Of a stretch of 64,000 nt of DNA, positions 1-12,115 are shown one piece after another. Each line of letters opens with the position of its first letter. Positions within the stretch are counted from its first letter, which is position 1. A model generated the notes under the pieces. The model was not told where the DNA came from, did not search any database, and was given only the letters and a program-made list of their open reading frames with translations. Source of the DNA: Magnolia sinica (taxonomy: Eukaryota; Streptophyta; Magnoliopsida; Magnoliales; Magnoliaceae); the NCBI RefSeq assembly GCF_029962835.1, contig NC_080583.1, positions 50,819,658 to 50,883,657 on the forward strand, in the 5' to 3' direction. The position numbers and the translations under genes were made by a program.

Positions 1-197
1 TTCGATCCAATGTCTGACAGAAGTTAACAACATAATCACCACTACTCAAGGCAATCAGTGCGCTCCCTAACAGGTGCGCTAGCAGTATCATCGATACTAA
101 CCTCAACAGCACCAACAAAGATATTAACTCCATCAACTGCAATAAATTTCGTAACCGCCACCACAACCACAACCACAATAGCAGTAACAATCCAGAG
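1..197 (+). pseudogene. 5' piece of decayed Gypsy (Tat-like) gag, G1
   Basis: This is the left half of a plus-strand Gypsy gag region. Its right half resumes at 17483, on the far side of the Copia insertion. The piece is rich in ACC/ACA codons (Thr/Asn stretches), as in linker regions of Tat-type gag, and has in-frame stops. I assign it mainly because 198-202 and 17478-17482 are the same GTAAC and the sequence after 17482 is recognisable gag. Alone it would not be identifiable. The start of the element lies outside the window. Confidence 0.45.
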
Positions 198-2061
198 GTA
201 ACTAAAATTACGGTAATAACTGCTCTAGTAGAAGTAGGAATAAGTTAAAGTGTCCTAGAGAGGGGTGAATAGGACTTTATAACATTTTATGACAATTTAA
301 AATCCTATTATCATTATCTTAATCTAATATAACAATTTATCAAGATATCTTCAACTTAACTCTAATGGCTTCCTAACCAAATAGAGGATCCAATCATGTC
401 ATGCCCCAAACTCGGAAACCAGGCTCACAAAATTCTCGATCACCGAATCTGGCGTCGATAGCCTCCGTAGTACCCCATCCTCGGCTCCTGGCACCTATAC
501 ACCATGCTCCGATCCTGAGATTCTATAAGGAGGATTTCTAACATGATTTTGATTCGTAATGAGCATAACTATAAGCATAACCCACGAATAATAACCAAAA
601 GAACACCATCACAAAGTCCTCTATGATCAAAAACTTTAAAGTACAATGCGTATGAAGGGAAATACAAAATAATGATAACGAAAACTCCTGAAGCTCGACT
701 GCACGCTCCTACTGCAGCAAACCTACGACTGCGTTCTGGCGTCACCTACACGCATCAATCATGCATGAGCTAATAAAAAGCTTAGTGGGCGATGTAAGTG
801 TGTGCATAATATGGGTGTGCTCAGAATGCAATGACAGAGTAATGTGGAATCATGCTGATGAGTATATGAATGTAATCAGCTGTACCAAGGCTATGCGGTG
901 CAAAACATGAATGTTATCATCCATATCAAGGCCATACGATGTGAAATGCAATTCACGCATGCCAATCCTCATCCACATATTAATGCAGCTCCTCACTAGA
1001 GCATTAAATATTAGTACGGTTCTCACTCTGGATAATCACTGGGGTTTAGTACACTCCAAATGGCACTGCTCCTTTCCCAAATGCGCAGTCCAAGTGAGTG
1101 TAAGAAATCTCACTATCTACCTGGCCAATAGTCTGTCAATACCTATCTGACACATCGATAGTGGACCCATTCACAAGCTGGTCAAACTCAGCCTAGCAAT
1201 GCCTCATACCCTCAGACGAGTAAGGCCACACCCCTTTCCAACCGACCACGATACAGTGGGAGATGCAGCCTCCTGGTATTCGGCACTCGAGCGCTCATAT
1301 TTTCACTCGGTCTCAACAATGGAGTCATCCTTTGGTACCATCGGGTTTAGAAATTTTCACCCAGGGACATCTATGGCGCCCCGATGCTAGAAATAGTATT
1401 TTCGGTATCCAATTCGACCACCCACGATTTATCTGTGAAGGCTATGACCCTGATGTCGTTAGGGCATACAGTAATCACAATCACATAAATGCAAAGTGCA
1501 TGAGTCACACAGTCCAATCATGCATCAATCCTACGTATGCCATGTGCTCATGTGGGAGAACTCTGCCTATCAGGGAGTCCCATAAACCACCTACACTAGG
1601 GCATATGCAATGGCCAATCAGACCTCATAACAAACATATAGATGATGCATATGTGCATGTATCATAATGTTATGTTGTTACAAACTCATAATCGGCAATA
1701 GTAGCCGGTAACAAAAATTGGCACCAATAATCGGCATCGATAATCAACCTCGACGCAAGGCGGGGTCCATAGATGGACGGCCGATGATGGATTGATTAAA
1801 ATCAATGGGGCCCAAGCATTTGGGTTAACCCACTAGAGAATGATGAGAATGGGCCTAACAAGGCCTAAGGGAAGGTCACAATGTGGACATCCAACTATCA
1901 TTGCCCATCAATGTAGACCTTTAACCAACATTGCTCCTAAGGAATGGCGTTATAGGACCAATCGTATAATGGGCTCACGGCCTCATATAAGGGCCTAATG
2001 TACATCATCATGGGCCTCGCTTGTGGGGCATATATGCATCACATTGGGCCTCCCTCATGGG

Positions 2062-2063
<2 letters not shown>

Positions 2064-2143
<80 letters not shown>
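2064..2143. repeat. (TA)n microsatellite, about 40 units
   Basis: Uninterrupted alternating AT in solo LTR A1. The family A copies A2 and A3 lack a long TA tract at this point, so it expanded in this copy. Confidence 0.97.
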
Positions 2144-2144
<1 letters not shown>

Positions 2145-2154
2145 CATCAGGCCG

Positions 2155-2335
2155 TATCAAATGGGTCGAATCAAATGGGCCGAATCAAATGGGCTAAATC
2201 AAATGGGCCGATTTAAATGGGCCGATTCAATGGGCCGAAACATATGGGCCGAATCAAATGGGCCGATCAAATGGGCCGAATCATATGAGCCGAATCAATG
2301 GGCCGATTCAAATGGGCCGATCAAATGGGCCGGAA
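2155..2335 (+). repeat. Short tandem array of ATGGGCCGA-type units
   Basis: About a dozen degenerate units of roughly 10-19 bp, each containing AATGGGCCGA. Related arrays (GGGCCTCATATACATCA-type units, about 30-45 bp) occupy the equivalent place in A2 (39185-39560), A4 (49330-49930) and, inverted, A3 (43190-43480). Confidence 0.8.
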
Positions 2336-2339
2336 CCAA

Positions 2340-2760
2340 GCACACCATTCACCTACTACTAAAGATCATTTTAGAGCATTATTTAAAAAAATGAATCATA
2401 TCCAAGGATCATCTGGACCATACCACAAATGATAATGGTGATAATGATTTCCACACCTATATTTCCAGTGGGCCCACCATAATATTTATTTTCTATCCAA
2501 TTTGTGCATGAGGTCACAAAGACCTGGTTATAAAGGAAAAACAAATATCGTATAAGTCCAAGACCCTGTAATCCCAAGGGCTTTTTAATGGTGGACGTTC
2601 ATCCCACTATTCTCTGCAGTGTGATCCACTTGATATTGGATCTGCTTTATTTTTAGTCTCAAGCCTGGAGACAGGCTCACTAAATGGATAGACGGTCGGA
2701 TTCAACACATGCAACAGAGGGTAGGAGCCACCGTCCAACCACGTGGATGGTGCGGCTAAA
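2340..2760 (+). repeat. MITE-like block embedded in solo LTR A1
   Basis: The sequence from about 2360 (ATCATTTTAGAGCATTA) to about 2680 (GGATCTGCTTTATTTTTAG) matches the interior of the MITE-like elements at 56448-56876 and 63470-63896, including the central hallmark AATGGTGGACGTTCA. The same block is in A2 (about 39570-39960). It is absent from the matching place in A4 (about 49925) and A3, so it marks a subfamily of A. Confidence 0.65.
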
Positions 2761-3518
2761 ACCCATACATCATGGTGATCCTCATGGGGTGAAATGAACG
2801 GCAGGGATACAATACGTGCATCATGCTGGGGCCGTAGCCTACAAGCCAGGTAGATGGATGGTAGGGATACAACACATGCATCATGGTGGGGCCGGTCACC
2901 AAATGGATGGACGGTCTGGATATCACGCCTGCTGCACCGTCCAGCAACTGGACGGTGCAGATGTAACCATACATCATGGTGTGGTCCACATAGTGGCCCA
3001 CCAATAGAATGTTATTAATATATTATATATTATATATTATATATATCTTCACTGTGGCAGCAGACTGCCCATACTCACCGTCCAGATGGATCTAGACGGT
3101 GTATACATCATGATAAAGGTGGGTCCCACGTAGCAGTGGCCCACCATAGTAATTATATAATATGTGATATACTATATTATACAGTGTTTATATATTATAT
3201 GCATTATATATACATACATACATATATATGTGTGTGTGTGTGAAGCATTGTGAGTGATAGCGTCCAGCATCCAAGGACGCTGGATGGCCTAGATAAAAGG
3301 GGGCACACCTCACTAGTAGGCCCCACATGGACGGTTTGGATGGCCCTAAGCAATATGGTGGCCCCACGTCAGGTGGGCCGCACTCTTGGATTAAGCCGAT
3401 ATTTGTGTTTCTCCTTCATTTGGGCCCATCCAAATGGACTACCATGTGGGCCACTCGGTGGACGGCATGGATAAAATACATACTTCATGGTGGGCCACAC
3501 ACACACACCATCTATATA

Positions 3519-3527
3519 AGAGAGAGA

Positions 3528-3563
<36 letters not shown>
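3519..3563. repeat. (GA)n microsatellite in A1
   Basis: GA-rich run with one GGA interruption. GA or TC tracts sit at the same place in A2 (46358-46391), A3 (41360-41411) and A4 (51109-51139), just before the conserved tail of the LTR, so this is an old feature of family A. Confidence 0.95.
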
Positions 3564-3566
<3 letters not shown>

Positions 3567-5531
3567 GGTGAGATAGAGGGACCCCGCCACTAGGGGCCCC
3601 TCTCTACATTGCATACATCAATATGGGTCCCACAACAAGTAGGCCCTAAAATTGAAATCAACAGTGGATCACCCACCTATTAGCCTCCTTTTTTAGCTCC
3701 TTGGACTCCTATGCTCATTGCCTTTAATTTTAATGGAGGTAGATGATGAATGAATGGTTGAGATGGGAGATGAGTGAGTGGGAAAGTGGGCCACACTTGA
3801 ATTTAGGAGAGAGCTTGGACGTTTGGAATTTTGTTACTTGGGAGATTGTTTTGAGAAATGAGGGAGAGAGAGAGAAGTGATGGGATGATAAGCAATGGAG
3901 TGATGGGTGATGGGTGATGGGTGGAGTGATGGAGTTGTAAGAAAGTGATGGGTGGACAGAGAGAGAGAGAGAGTTGACTTAATTTGAGAATGGAAAAGGG
4001 ATGGGTTGCTTGTACTTGTGGTATGGTGTGTACTTGATTGATTGATTGATTGATTGATGGGACATGTGGTAGAGATTCTCTCAAAATTCGTAACACGCGG
4101 CGTTTTCCTCAAGATGAACACAGGCCCACATCTCCTGGCCTGGGTATCGGATCAGTGCGCGAGTCGAGACGTTCGAACCACGGCGACAGCGCGGTCACTA
4201 GGGTATAAGTTTCGAGTCGAGTTAACTCCGATATGAAGGACTGGGCATAGGACCGCGCGCAAATGTCGGATACAGGTCGAGGGTTGTCGAAATTCGACTG
4301 GGAGGACCGCGGAAGCCTACGAAATGGTACGGTCTAAGATACGGATCTTACAAATAATAGGACTATTCAATATCTAAATGGCATATGAATTTAGTCTATG
4401 ATGGATGCACTGAGAGACTATGTGTGAGATATGATACTTATCAGTTCTAAATAATCATGCATCATGTAATCAGTATACACAATAAAAGAATATGTAAATA
4501 ACAATCTCAAACACAATCATTTTATAGTGGTTCGACTATATGCCTACTCCACTCCCGGCGGATGCACTCAACCCTTGAGTGTACCAAATTTCACTAACAG
4601 AGGTTTCAAATCAGGTTTACCTCAAACTAGTACAACCTACACAAGGCTGACTCTAGGACCTACACAAGGTACCTAACATGTCTCCACGAGACACAAGTTT
4701 ATGCTCCACATAGGAGCAAGGGTCAACACACAATACCCAGGTTTTATGCCCTACACAAGAACAAAGGATCCACACAAGGAACCTAGGGTTTTAGGCCACA
4801 CAGGCCAAGCATCCACACAATGACCCTAGAGTTTATGCCCTATAGAAGAGCAAAAGTCAATACATAGCACCTAACTTTTATGCCCTGCACAAGAGCAATG
4901 GATCCACACAAGGAACTTAACTTTTAGGCCACACGGGCCAAGGACCTACACTAAGGACCTGAGTTTATGCCCTACACAAGAGCAAGGGTCAACACACAGC
5001 ACCCACATGTACTCTCCCGTCGGAGGCCTCCTATGAGGACTTGAAAGGGGTGAGAAGTACCTTTGACCCAAACCTACAAAAGAAATGATCAAAAGAGTCT
5101 CTGGACTCTAATAACTTACAGATAAGTAGGTGAGCCCCATTAAACATGTTGATGAAGATCTTCTCCTTGTTGATGAAGATTCTTTAGCTCTCTTGATCCG
5201 CAACACTCGAAGATGTACCAATAAAGGTGACGGGTTGGGTCTAGGTTATCTTGAAATATACTCTAATAAATATTACCTATTAAAGAAATGGAGAGATTCC
5301 AAGGTCTTAGGCATTCAAGGGATCCCAGCTCAATGATTTTACATTAAGGTGGTAGCTGGATGATCCTTGAATGTGGAAGTTAATTCCCCAATCCACTCTA
5401 TTAAATATCAATGATGAGGATGGATTAAAGGATGAACTCCCATGAGAAAAAGGGCTTAAGGTAGATGATGTGTAGTTACTCTGTCAATGCTCTCTCTCTT
5501 TTTCTCAATGCAGCAACTAAGAACAAGCTCT

Positions 5532-5541
5532 CCTTAAATAG
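5532..5541 (-). promoter_or_regulatory. TATA-like box of the Sirevirus-like 3' LTR
   Basis: CTATTTAAGG on the minus strand, followed downstream by GA-rich leader sequence. The right LTR has the identical word at 16478-16487. Direction and place fit an LTR core promoter. Confidence 0.5.
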
Positions 5542-6000
5542 ACAAAAAGTTCCAATGGTAATAAAGATGTCAGATTCTGATTGAGTTTCATATCATCGGG
5601 CCTGCTTCATTGTCATTGAATGTATACTTTCGATGCTACCGAAGCAACGTTCGATGATACAAACTCCACTGAAGTATATACCTGAAAATTTTTGCCTGAG
5701 GATTGATGCCATCAAGCGTGTGTCAATGTCATCGGAGTTTGAATTCTGATTTCATCGACAATATGTTCAATACATCGATCATTTCCATATGATTTTAAAA
5801 AGAGCTTGCTGGACAATCTTTGATCCATTTCGATGATATCGAGCAGATATCGATTTCATCAATATTTGAATTACGATCATATTGAGACATCATCGATTCC
5901 TTAGACATTTTAAGAGAATTTTCCTATTGAGCTCGCTGGACTAGTTTGGTTCGAATTCGATATCATCGAAGCTCCCTCGATATCATCGGAATTTGAGTTC

Positions 6001-9000
6001 TGTAATGACCCGAAAAATTTCGTGCAAAGACCCGTGTACTACCTCTATTTTTCCTTAGAAGTTATGTGTGGGTTATTTAGTGTTAAACTCAATTGCTTGT
6101 GAAATTAGTATCAATCACTTTAAATTCGATCTGCAGGACTCAAAACCTGTAGAATCATTAACGCTATGTTACCCTGAAATCTAGGATTCAACGCTAAATC
6201 CAGTTGCTCTCGGGAGTACTTGGAAACTTTGTATTGGACCTGGATCGCGCGTCGAAAGTCCGATAGCGTCGATCTTAGACAATTTTGGTCATCTTGTTGG
6301 GCTTGACCATCACCTCAAAAATCAAGTCCAGATGATGTCCTGGGTCGATTTGCTTGAGTCCAGAGTAAAGAGTGTGAGAAAGCTGAGAAATTAAATATAA
6401 TTTATGAAATCTGAGTCATGTCACTTGCGCGTCGATTCTAAGCTTTCTGACCATTGGATTCTGACCCAATTTCACCCTCGGATCAAGGAAGATGGCCCTA
6501 GCATGTCCTAGTGCCGGTGGACCTGATCGAGTTTCGGTGACCGTTGAATTGAGAGTGGTCCACCACGGCTGATCTGTAAATCCGATCGGTACAAAAACTC
6601 AGCCTGACCTAGATTCATGGTCAGTGAGCTTAAGTTCGACCGCACGTGGAGAAAGGACCACCAGAAGTGTTCCGTTGGATCGAAATAGGCTTGATTTGGT
6701 TATAACCTAAGTATACCTTGGCCCTGGGGCTATTTTCATCTATTTTAGGCCTATATAAAGACCTTAAATCCCTCACTCTCTATTCCATACAAATTTTCTA
6801 ACCCTAGTTAAGAAAAGAGAGAGAAAGTGAGAGAGAAGCTGGTGAATCATCTTGAGATTCTTTTCTGTTACTCTGTATCCCTAAACCATCACTTGTGAAT
6901 CGTTATTCCGGCGATTCTAAGTTCATTCTTGGGTAAGTTAATCAAACCCTAGCCTGTGTTAGAGCTTAGACTTGTCTAAGTGTTGATGTAGCTCATTTCT
7001 ATTCTTGCCTTAGGTTTTCTAGTCGCCGTTGACGAAGACTTATCGTCTGAATCAGATCTATTGTGTTTTTCTGGTTTAAGGTGCGGACTATAATCGTATA
7101 GGTTACGGTTTTCAAGGCTTTCAATGTTGGGTAATGGTTTATTATCGTTGTGGATGAAATTTCACATGCCAACTGTGATGTTTATTTTACGTTCCTGATA
7201 TATATGAGTTATATTGAGATTTTTGTATTCTATGTATATGTAGGAAGTATCGTATATGTATAAAATATGAACATGTGCTTTCCATGATTAATTGTCGTGC
7301 ACTTGTGTTAGTTGTATGTGTGTCAACTCCTTGGCAAAAGGAATTGTCCAAATGTATGTTGGACTATGTAGTCTAAGTATTTGTAGAAATGTCTGAATAG
7401 TTAAGTGTGTATGATATTAACCTATTTATGGACGGTGAGAAGAGATTCTCAATCAACTATCCTATTGGTGTGTATGATTTCCTACATGCTATTTACATTC
7501 CTTGTTGTTTAACTTCAAGTACTACTTATGTGTAAATCTATGTTGAGTTGATATTCATCACATGCTTCCATATTGTATGATTAGAATTGTTGTTCCATTA
7601 CTGTGATATGAATATCTGTTATCATTGAATGTGTTTGGGACCATGGAATAGTCCAGGAAATCGGTAACAAACCTTGAGTTCATGGCCGAGGTTGTTTTCA
7701 CCACGCAAGACGTGTTTGACGAACCCAAGTCATATTAGGGTTGTCAGCAATGGTTTGGCCACACGGGGTGTTTGCGCACTCTATGTTGTTCAACTCAATG
7801 TGCACTCGTGCTAGTCGAGTTCGTCAAGTAACCCGATTATCCTAGTGGATGTACACCATGTATGGACACTATTGCTTGAATCTAGGGTACCAAACTTACC
7901 AATGTAATTCCGCAACCATTGTACCTTAATCCGCTAAGACTCATGAGCCGGACATGGTGATATGGGACACCGTGGTCGAGCTGTCGACCTACGCTGGGGT
8001 GACGAGCCTCCCCGTAGTGACTAGTGAGCACACCAGACTCATGAGCTGATTATGGTGGTATGGAACACTATATTCATGCTGTCGGCCTACATTGATTGGT
8101 GACGAGCCCTTTGCAGTGACTTCGAGCATACCTTGCTACTGCATTGAGGCGACGAGCCTTAGGGTAATAACTAAGGTATGATAGGCATGCATTGATTGGT
8201 GACGAGCCCTTTACAGCGACCTAAAACCATATGATCGTATGAGATTGTCTAGGACTGATGACCGTAGAATGGATCACTGTTCGAAAAGTGATATGAGGAA
8301 GGTACCTTAGCTTCCCAATCCTTCTGTATGAAAAGGACTAATAACAACTTGGTAATCATGTTCATGCACCGCATTACATGTGCGTAGGAGTTGTTGGCAC
8401 TGCAAGAGGTTGTCATGCGTACCGTAAGATGAAGACGCTGAGGGAGTGCAGGTGAGGGCATGCATCATTCCTACATACATCCTTGCATTAACACGAGTAG
8501 TTAGGACGTGTTTGATTGTATTGCCTTATCATTACTGCTTGATTGATTTAATAACATGTTAACTTTTACTGTATAGTTCCACTGAGTTGATCACTCACTC
8601 TCACATTCTGGGATGGTGTTTCAACACCAACTAGACTCTGTCTTAGATGCAGATGATGAAGCGACCCCTGAGGCAGAGCCAGAGTATGAGGATGATGAGG
8701 ACGCGTTTTCTTTTATGTAGTTCTCAGGCAGGTTCATATGAGCCATGTCCTGATATGTGGGGATTCTGGGTTTTCTTTGTAATTGTAATAGATGATGTCA
8801 TTTTGATACACATGTTTTGAAACAACACCTGTAATTATGACCTGGCAGAGTATACGTATTTTAAGGACTTGCACATGTACACATATGTTTCTTTAAGTCT
8901 TTCACTTGCGTCTTTCACTTATCCCTGAATTATGTTTGCAGTTTGGCTTAATCTATTCCATGTTTATGCACTCATATAGACAACATACATCCATCATTCA

Positions 9001-9073
9001 ATATGTTGCATAAGTGATGTTTTGAAACTCGGGAGATGAGTTATGCTCGACCCCTGAATTTCAGGGCGTTACA
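6001..9073 (+). mobile_element. Solo LTR B1 (family B, 3.07 kb)
   Basis: It starts TGTAATGACCCG and ends CAGGGCGTTACA. It is flanked by AGTTC (5996-6000) and AGTTT (9074-9078); the uninterrupted Copia LTR near 16945 reads AGTTT, the empty site. A TATA box lies at 6752-6758, followed by a GA-rich leader and a long AT-rich R-U5 region with GTAAGT-like words. At about 7940-8215 a block containing GTGACGAGCC is repeated two to three times and also occurs in B2 and in the 26.6-30 kb element. There is no coding capacity. The terminal sequence is typical of long Gypsy chromovirus LTRs (inferred). Confidence 0.85.
6752..6758 (+). promoter_or_regulatory. TATA box of solo LTR B1
   Basis: TATATAA within CCTATATAAAGACC, about 750 bp into the LTR. 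The inverted copy B2 has TATTTATAG at the equivalent place (about 53583-53593 on the minus strand). This divides the LTR into a short U3 and a long R-U5. Confidence 0.5.
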
Positions 9074-9611
9074 AGTTTTGATGGAATCGAGGCTCGCTTC
9101 GATTCATCGATAAATATGAGATTTGCCTTAACAGCACGGTGGACACAAACTTGCTAGAATTCGATTATATCGAGCTATCTTGATGTTATCAGAATTTGAA
9201 TTCCGATGATATCGAAGAGTCCATTGATTCATTAAGAATTTTGTCTAAGGATCAAGTTGGTTGTTGGACACTAGATGTCCTCAATTCGATGATATCGAGT
9301 ACTTTCTAAGGACATCGATAACAGATGTTCGATCACATTGATGTGATATCGATATATTGAGAAAGGTTGAAAACTTAGAAATTTTCCTGTTTTGCAAAAT
9401 AAGTTTTCATACTAAAACGTCTATGTTGTTATACTCATTTTAAGGGTTTATATACCAGGGTATTTTGGGACATGGGATGTGAGGCTTAGTTTACCTTTGA
9501 TGAGTTCGAAGCACACATTCAGTTGAGGCAGACGCTTGATGATCTTCATATGGGGCTCACTTGTCTTACCGACTTAACTCTCATGCTAATTGACAAACCA
9601 GGGCACTTTCA

Positions 9612-10436
9612 ATCTCTCCCCTTTGCCAATTACGTGACAAAACACCTAAAACACACCTAGAACAACATCCTAAATTGTGTGTACATGAACTTTACACAAT
9701 TTTACAAAGATACTATGGAGTTCACACACAATCTTAATTCAAGTAGCAACTCCCCCTATCTTCTTGCAGTTGCTCCCCCCATCACTTGCATCACGATGCT
9801 TAAAAACATATATCCAATGTGTTCTCATGGTGGGATTTGTTCTCCCCCTTTTTGTTAGTAATTGATAAAGGTTAGTATACTAATAATAGATCGAATGACT
9901 GAAGTTGACATTAAAGAAACTGGGAGAATTAAGACAATAGGAGAGCTGTAAGTTTCCATGTGAGTATATAATCAGTGAAACATTTCAAGATAGATATGCA
10001 TTGTAAAGTTGGCAATCACCACATCACACACAGTAAACCACTTTTATGGGCATTCAATAATCAACGGAGAATCAATTATCATTTGTCACATAACATGCAT
10101 CCCATAGGCAGTTCCTATAAAGCTCAAACAGATCATCAGTAAATAATATGAGCAAATAGGCTTAGCAGGAAGTAGGCAAAAATATATATAGCATCATTCA
10201 TGTACCAAAATATCCAAAAGAACGGCCCAATCTTGGAGTATTTAAAGCACTAAAAACAAACATCCATCAAAGTATTCAGCCCATCCATGGGCATATCAAA
10301 ACAAAAAGTATTTTCCTCATTCAGAGGACAAACAACCCCAAAATATCCAATCACAGATGAAAATCATTTTGTCCCTTCAAAAAGTAATCTCATTGTCCAT
10401 GTATGGACACATTCACACTGACTACTCCTTCACCAA
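9612..10436 (-). other. Polypurine tracts and non-coding 3' region of the Sirevirus-like element
   Basis: On the minus strand, a purine run touches the 3' LTR (9612-9626). Further G-rich runs lie at about 9773-9781 and 9841-9856 (AACAAAAAGGGGGAGAAC). Repeated A5-G5-type polypurine tracts are a known Sirevirus hallmark. The remaining roughly 550 bp (9880-10436) is AT-rich with no ORF and is probably 3' UTR of the extra ORF. Confidence 0.7.
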
Positions 10437-11506
10437 CTAGGGTGCTCTAGTTTCTCCATCTGTCCGTAGGTCAAAGACTAGTTGTGTAGCATGCTGGAGA
10501 GCATCGATCTTGTCCTCTATCCCGATCAGACACCTCTCGCAGTTGTGAAGACACTCGTCAATCCCGGCTTGTCCATTCAGTAGATGACGTTCAAGTATGT
10601 GATGCTGACGATTTGCGACTGACTCAAGACTACGGAGTGGCGTCCGATTAGATGCCCACGATGTTGGCGGATATTCTCCCATTGAAGGAAGACTATCCGG
10701 ATGAGAATAAGTGGAGAGGTACAAATGTTGAACTGCATCATCATCGAACCATACCTCTGGTTGCACTTTGTTCGAAGTTGGCAGCAGGCCCACAAAATTT
10801 GCTAGCTTAGATATGAGGGATGGAAATGGGAGTGTATCAAGGTGATCCCCTTTGATTATCTGAATCAATTGCTCAAGAATGAGAGTTAGTAGGCACACAG
10901 GAACCTCTTGATACACATCATATAGAACATTAAGCACAAAAGAGTTGAGACTCTTTCCTTTTATGTCACATGGATACACATTTATACTAAGGATATTGTG
11001 GAGGATTTTGAATGTGGTTCTAAGATATTTGACATGAAGCATATTATCATCATTTCTAGGAATTGTGACACCTTGACATAATGCATGTGTAATTTCCCCC
11101 CACATACCTAACCCATTCAGATTTCGTTTAGTGACTGGAATTCGAGTCACACCAACATCTAGAAGTCGGCCAAGGATGACTAGAGTAATGAGTTTGGTTT
11201 GATGCCTGAACTCCAGATGAATACAGGGGGGTCATCACAAACAATGTGGCAACTATTGAAAAATTGATGAATCATCTCATACTGAAATGGACCACCAAGG
11301 ATGAGTATGTTCTGCCATCCTATCGTTTCCAACAGAAGATCCACTCTGTATGGATCAATAGCACTATTCAGAATAATACGATCTATGATCATGACTTGCT
11401 CCCAATCTGATCGATTTGGAGGAGTGCTATTTCCCGCTGGTTTTGCATTTTTACCCTTCTTGGTTTTCAAAGAGGAAGAAAGATCCATACCTTTACCTTT
11501 CACCAT
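10437..11506 (-). pseudogene. Extra ORF beyond copia pol, putative plant transposon protein-like, one frameshift
   Basis: Two minus-strand ORFs, 108 aa (11506-11180) and 237 aa (11150-10437), are the halves of one gene. The second frame opens before the first one stops near 11180, so a single frameshift separates them; the ancestral product would be about 350 aa. The first half starts with a basic, Lys-rich stretch, then has the layout of the putative plant transposon protein domain: a helix ending in QYEMIHQFFNSC. The second half has the family's LHNILSINVYP and LTLILEQLIQIIKG stretches, then an acidic tail with a helical C-terminus. Assignment is by memory of the family pattern; no search was run. 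The place between RNase H and the 3' LTR matches the env-like ORF of Sireviruses, but I see no signal peptide or membrane segment. A TATA-like box lies 77-88 bp upstream of its ATG. Confidence 0.65.
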
Positions 11507-11582
11507 TTTTTCTTGTTGGGTGTCTGGAAGGCAGTAGGAGGAAGGAGGAAACTAGAGAAGATAGATTTTTCATGCTCTCGTT

Positions 11583-11594
11583 CCCTTTTTATAG
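11583..11594 (-). promoter_or_regulatory. Internal TATA-like box upstream of the extra ORF
   Basis: CTATAAAAAGGG on the minus strand, 77-88 bp 5' of the ATG at 11506. Between 11600 and 11850, upstream of it, lie TTGATGACATCAA (11604-11616), TTCGATGTCATCAAA (11623-11637), TGATGTCATTGA (11648-11659) and TCAATGTCATCGG (11773-11785). These are the same kind of words that sit upstream of TATA in the element's own LTR. Confidence 0.55.
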
Positions 11595-12115
11595 CAAAGA
11601 GTGTTGATGACATCAAAACCAATTCGATGTCATCAAACTTGGGCTCATGATGTCATTGAAAACTATGTCGATCACGGTTGGGAAGAACCAACAGATATGA
11701 GATGACTGTTAGGGAAGTCCAACAGATACGTTCTTGTCTTCCCGAGAGCCAATGATGACATTGATGATGCAGTTCAATGTCATCGGTATTTAAATCTCGG
11801 TGATATTGAGATATACTCAATATCATCGAGTATGTCAGAAAAAAATTTATCTTGACATAAATAACATGGTTAATTCATGAAGATATGCCTATATTGTTCA
11901 TGTACAATGAACCATTCAACAAACATGAGGACCACAACCCTAAGATGTGCCTATTTCATTCATTTTGACTGAGCTGTCCATCAATTTACGCATACTCCAA
12001 TTGATATATGAAGATCACTAAACCTGTTTGCACCAAGAGGCTTTGTTAAGATATTAGCGAGTTGTTTTTCTATAGACGCATAGTCCAACACAATGATCTT
12101 TTCTTCAACAAGTTC
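11595..12115 (-). other. Spacer between copia RNase H and the extra ORF
   Basis: The part nearest the extra ORF (11600-11850) holds the palindromic words described for the internal promoter. The part from 11851 to 12115 holds the degenerate C-terminal end of RNase H (ending about 12000) with stops. No other gene is seen. Confidence 0.5.

Larger units (their letters stand above)
397..4352 (+). mobile_element. Solo LTR A1 (family A, about 4 kb)
   Basis: It starts TGTCATGCCCC and ends ATCTTACA. It is flanked by AATCA (392-396) and AATAA (4353-4357); the intact Copia LTR at about 15400 shows the pre-insertion site as AATCA. It has no internal coding region, PBS or second LTR, so it is a solo LTR. 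The order of contents is: single-copy head (397-1680), short CGATAATCGG-type repeats (about 1690-1760), TA tract, GGGCC-rich short array, MITE-derived block, arrays of GGTGGGCCCCAC/ACCGTCCA words, GA tract, then a conserved tail from about 3600. The large LTR with a TGTCACGCCCC start suggests a Tekay/Del-type Gypsy origin, which is an inference. The ORFs inside are repeat artefacts. Confidence 0.85.
203..9611 (-). repeat. 3' LTR of the Sirevirus-like element, split by A1 and B1
   Basis: LTR pieces are 203-396, 4353-6000 and 9074-9611. Together they align end to end with 15213-17477. Both copies start TAAAAT and end CACTTTCA on the plus strand. The left copy is about 100 bp longer because of a segment near 5055-5150 that the right copy lacks. 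A TATA-like CTATTTAAGG (minus strand) lies at 5532-5541. Upstream of it on the minus strand (5590-6000 and 9074-9360) are many TCGATGTCATCGA-type words. The short ORF at 5130-5336 is LTR sequence and not a gene. Confidence 0.88.

Noticed and set aside
2023..2394. 123-aa ORF with long Ile-Tyr and MGRIKWAES-like repeats
   Set aside because: Product of the (TA)n tract and the ATGGGCCGA array in solo LTR A1; no real protein is expected.
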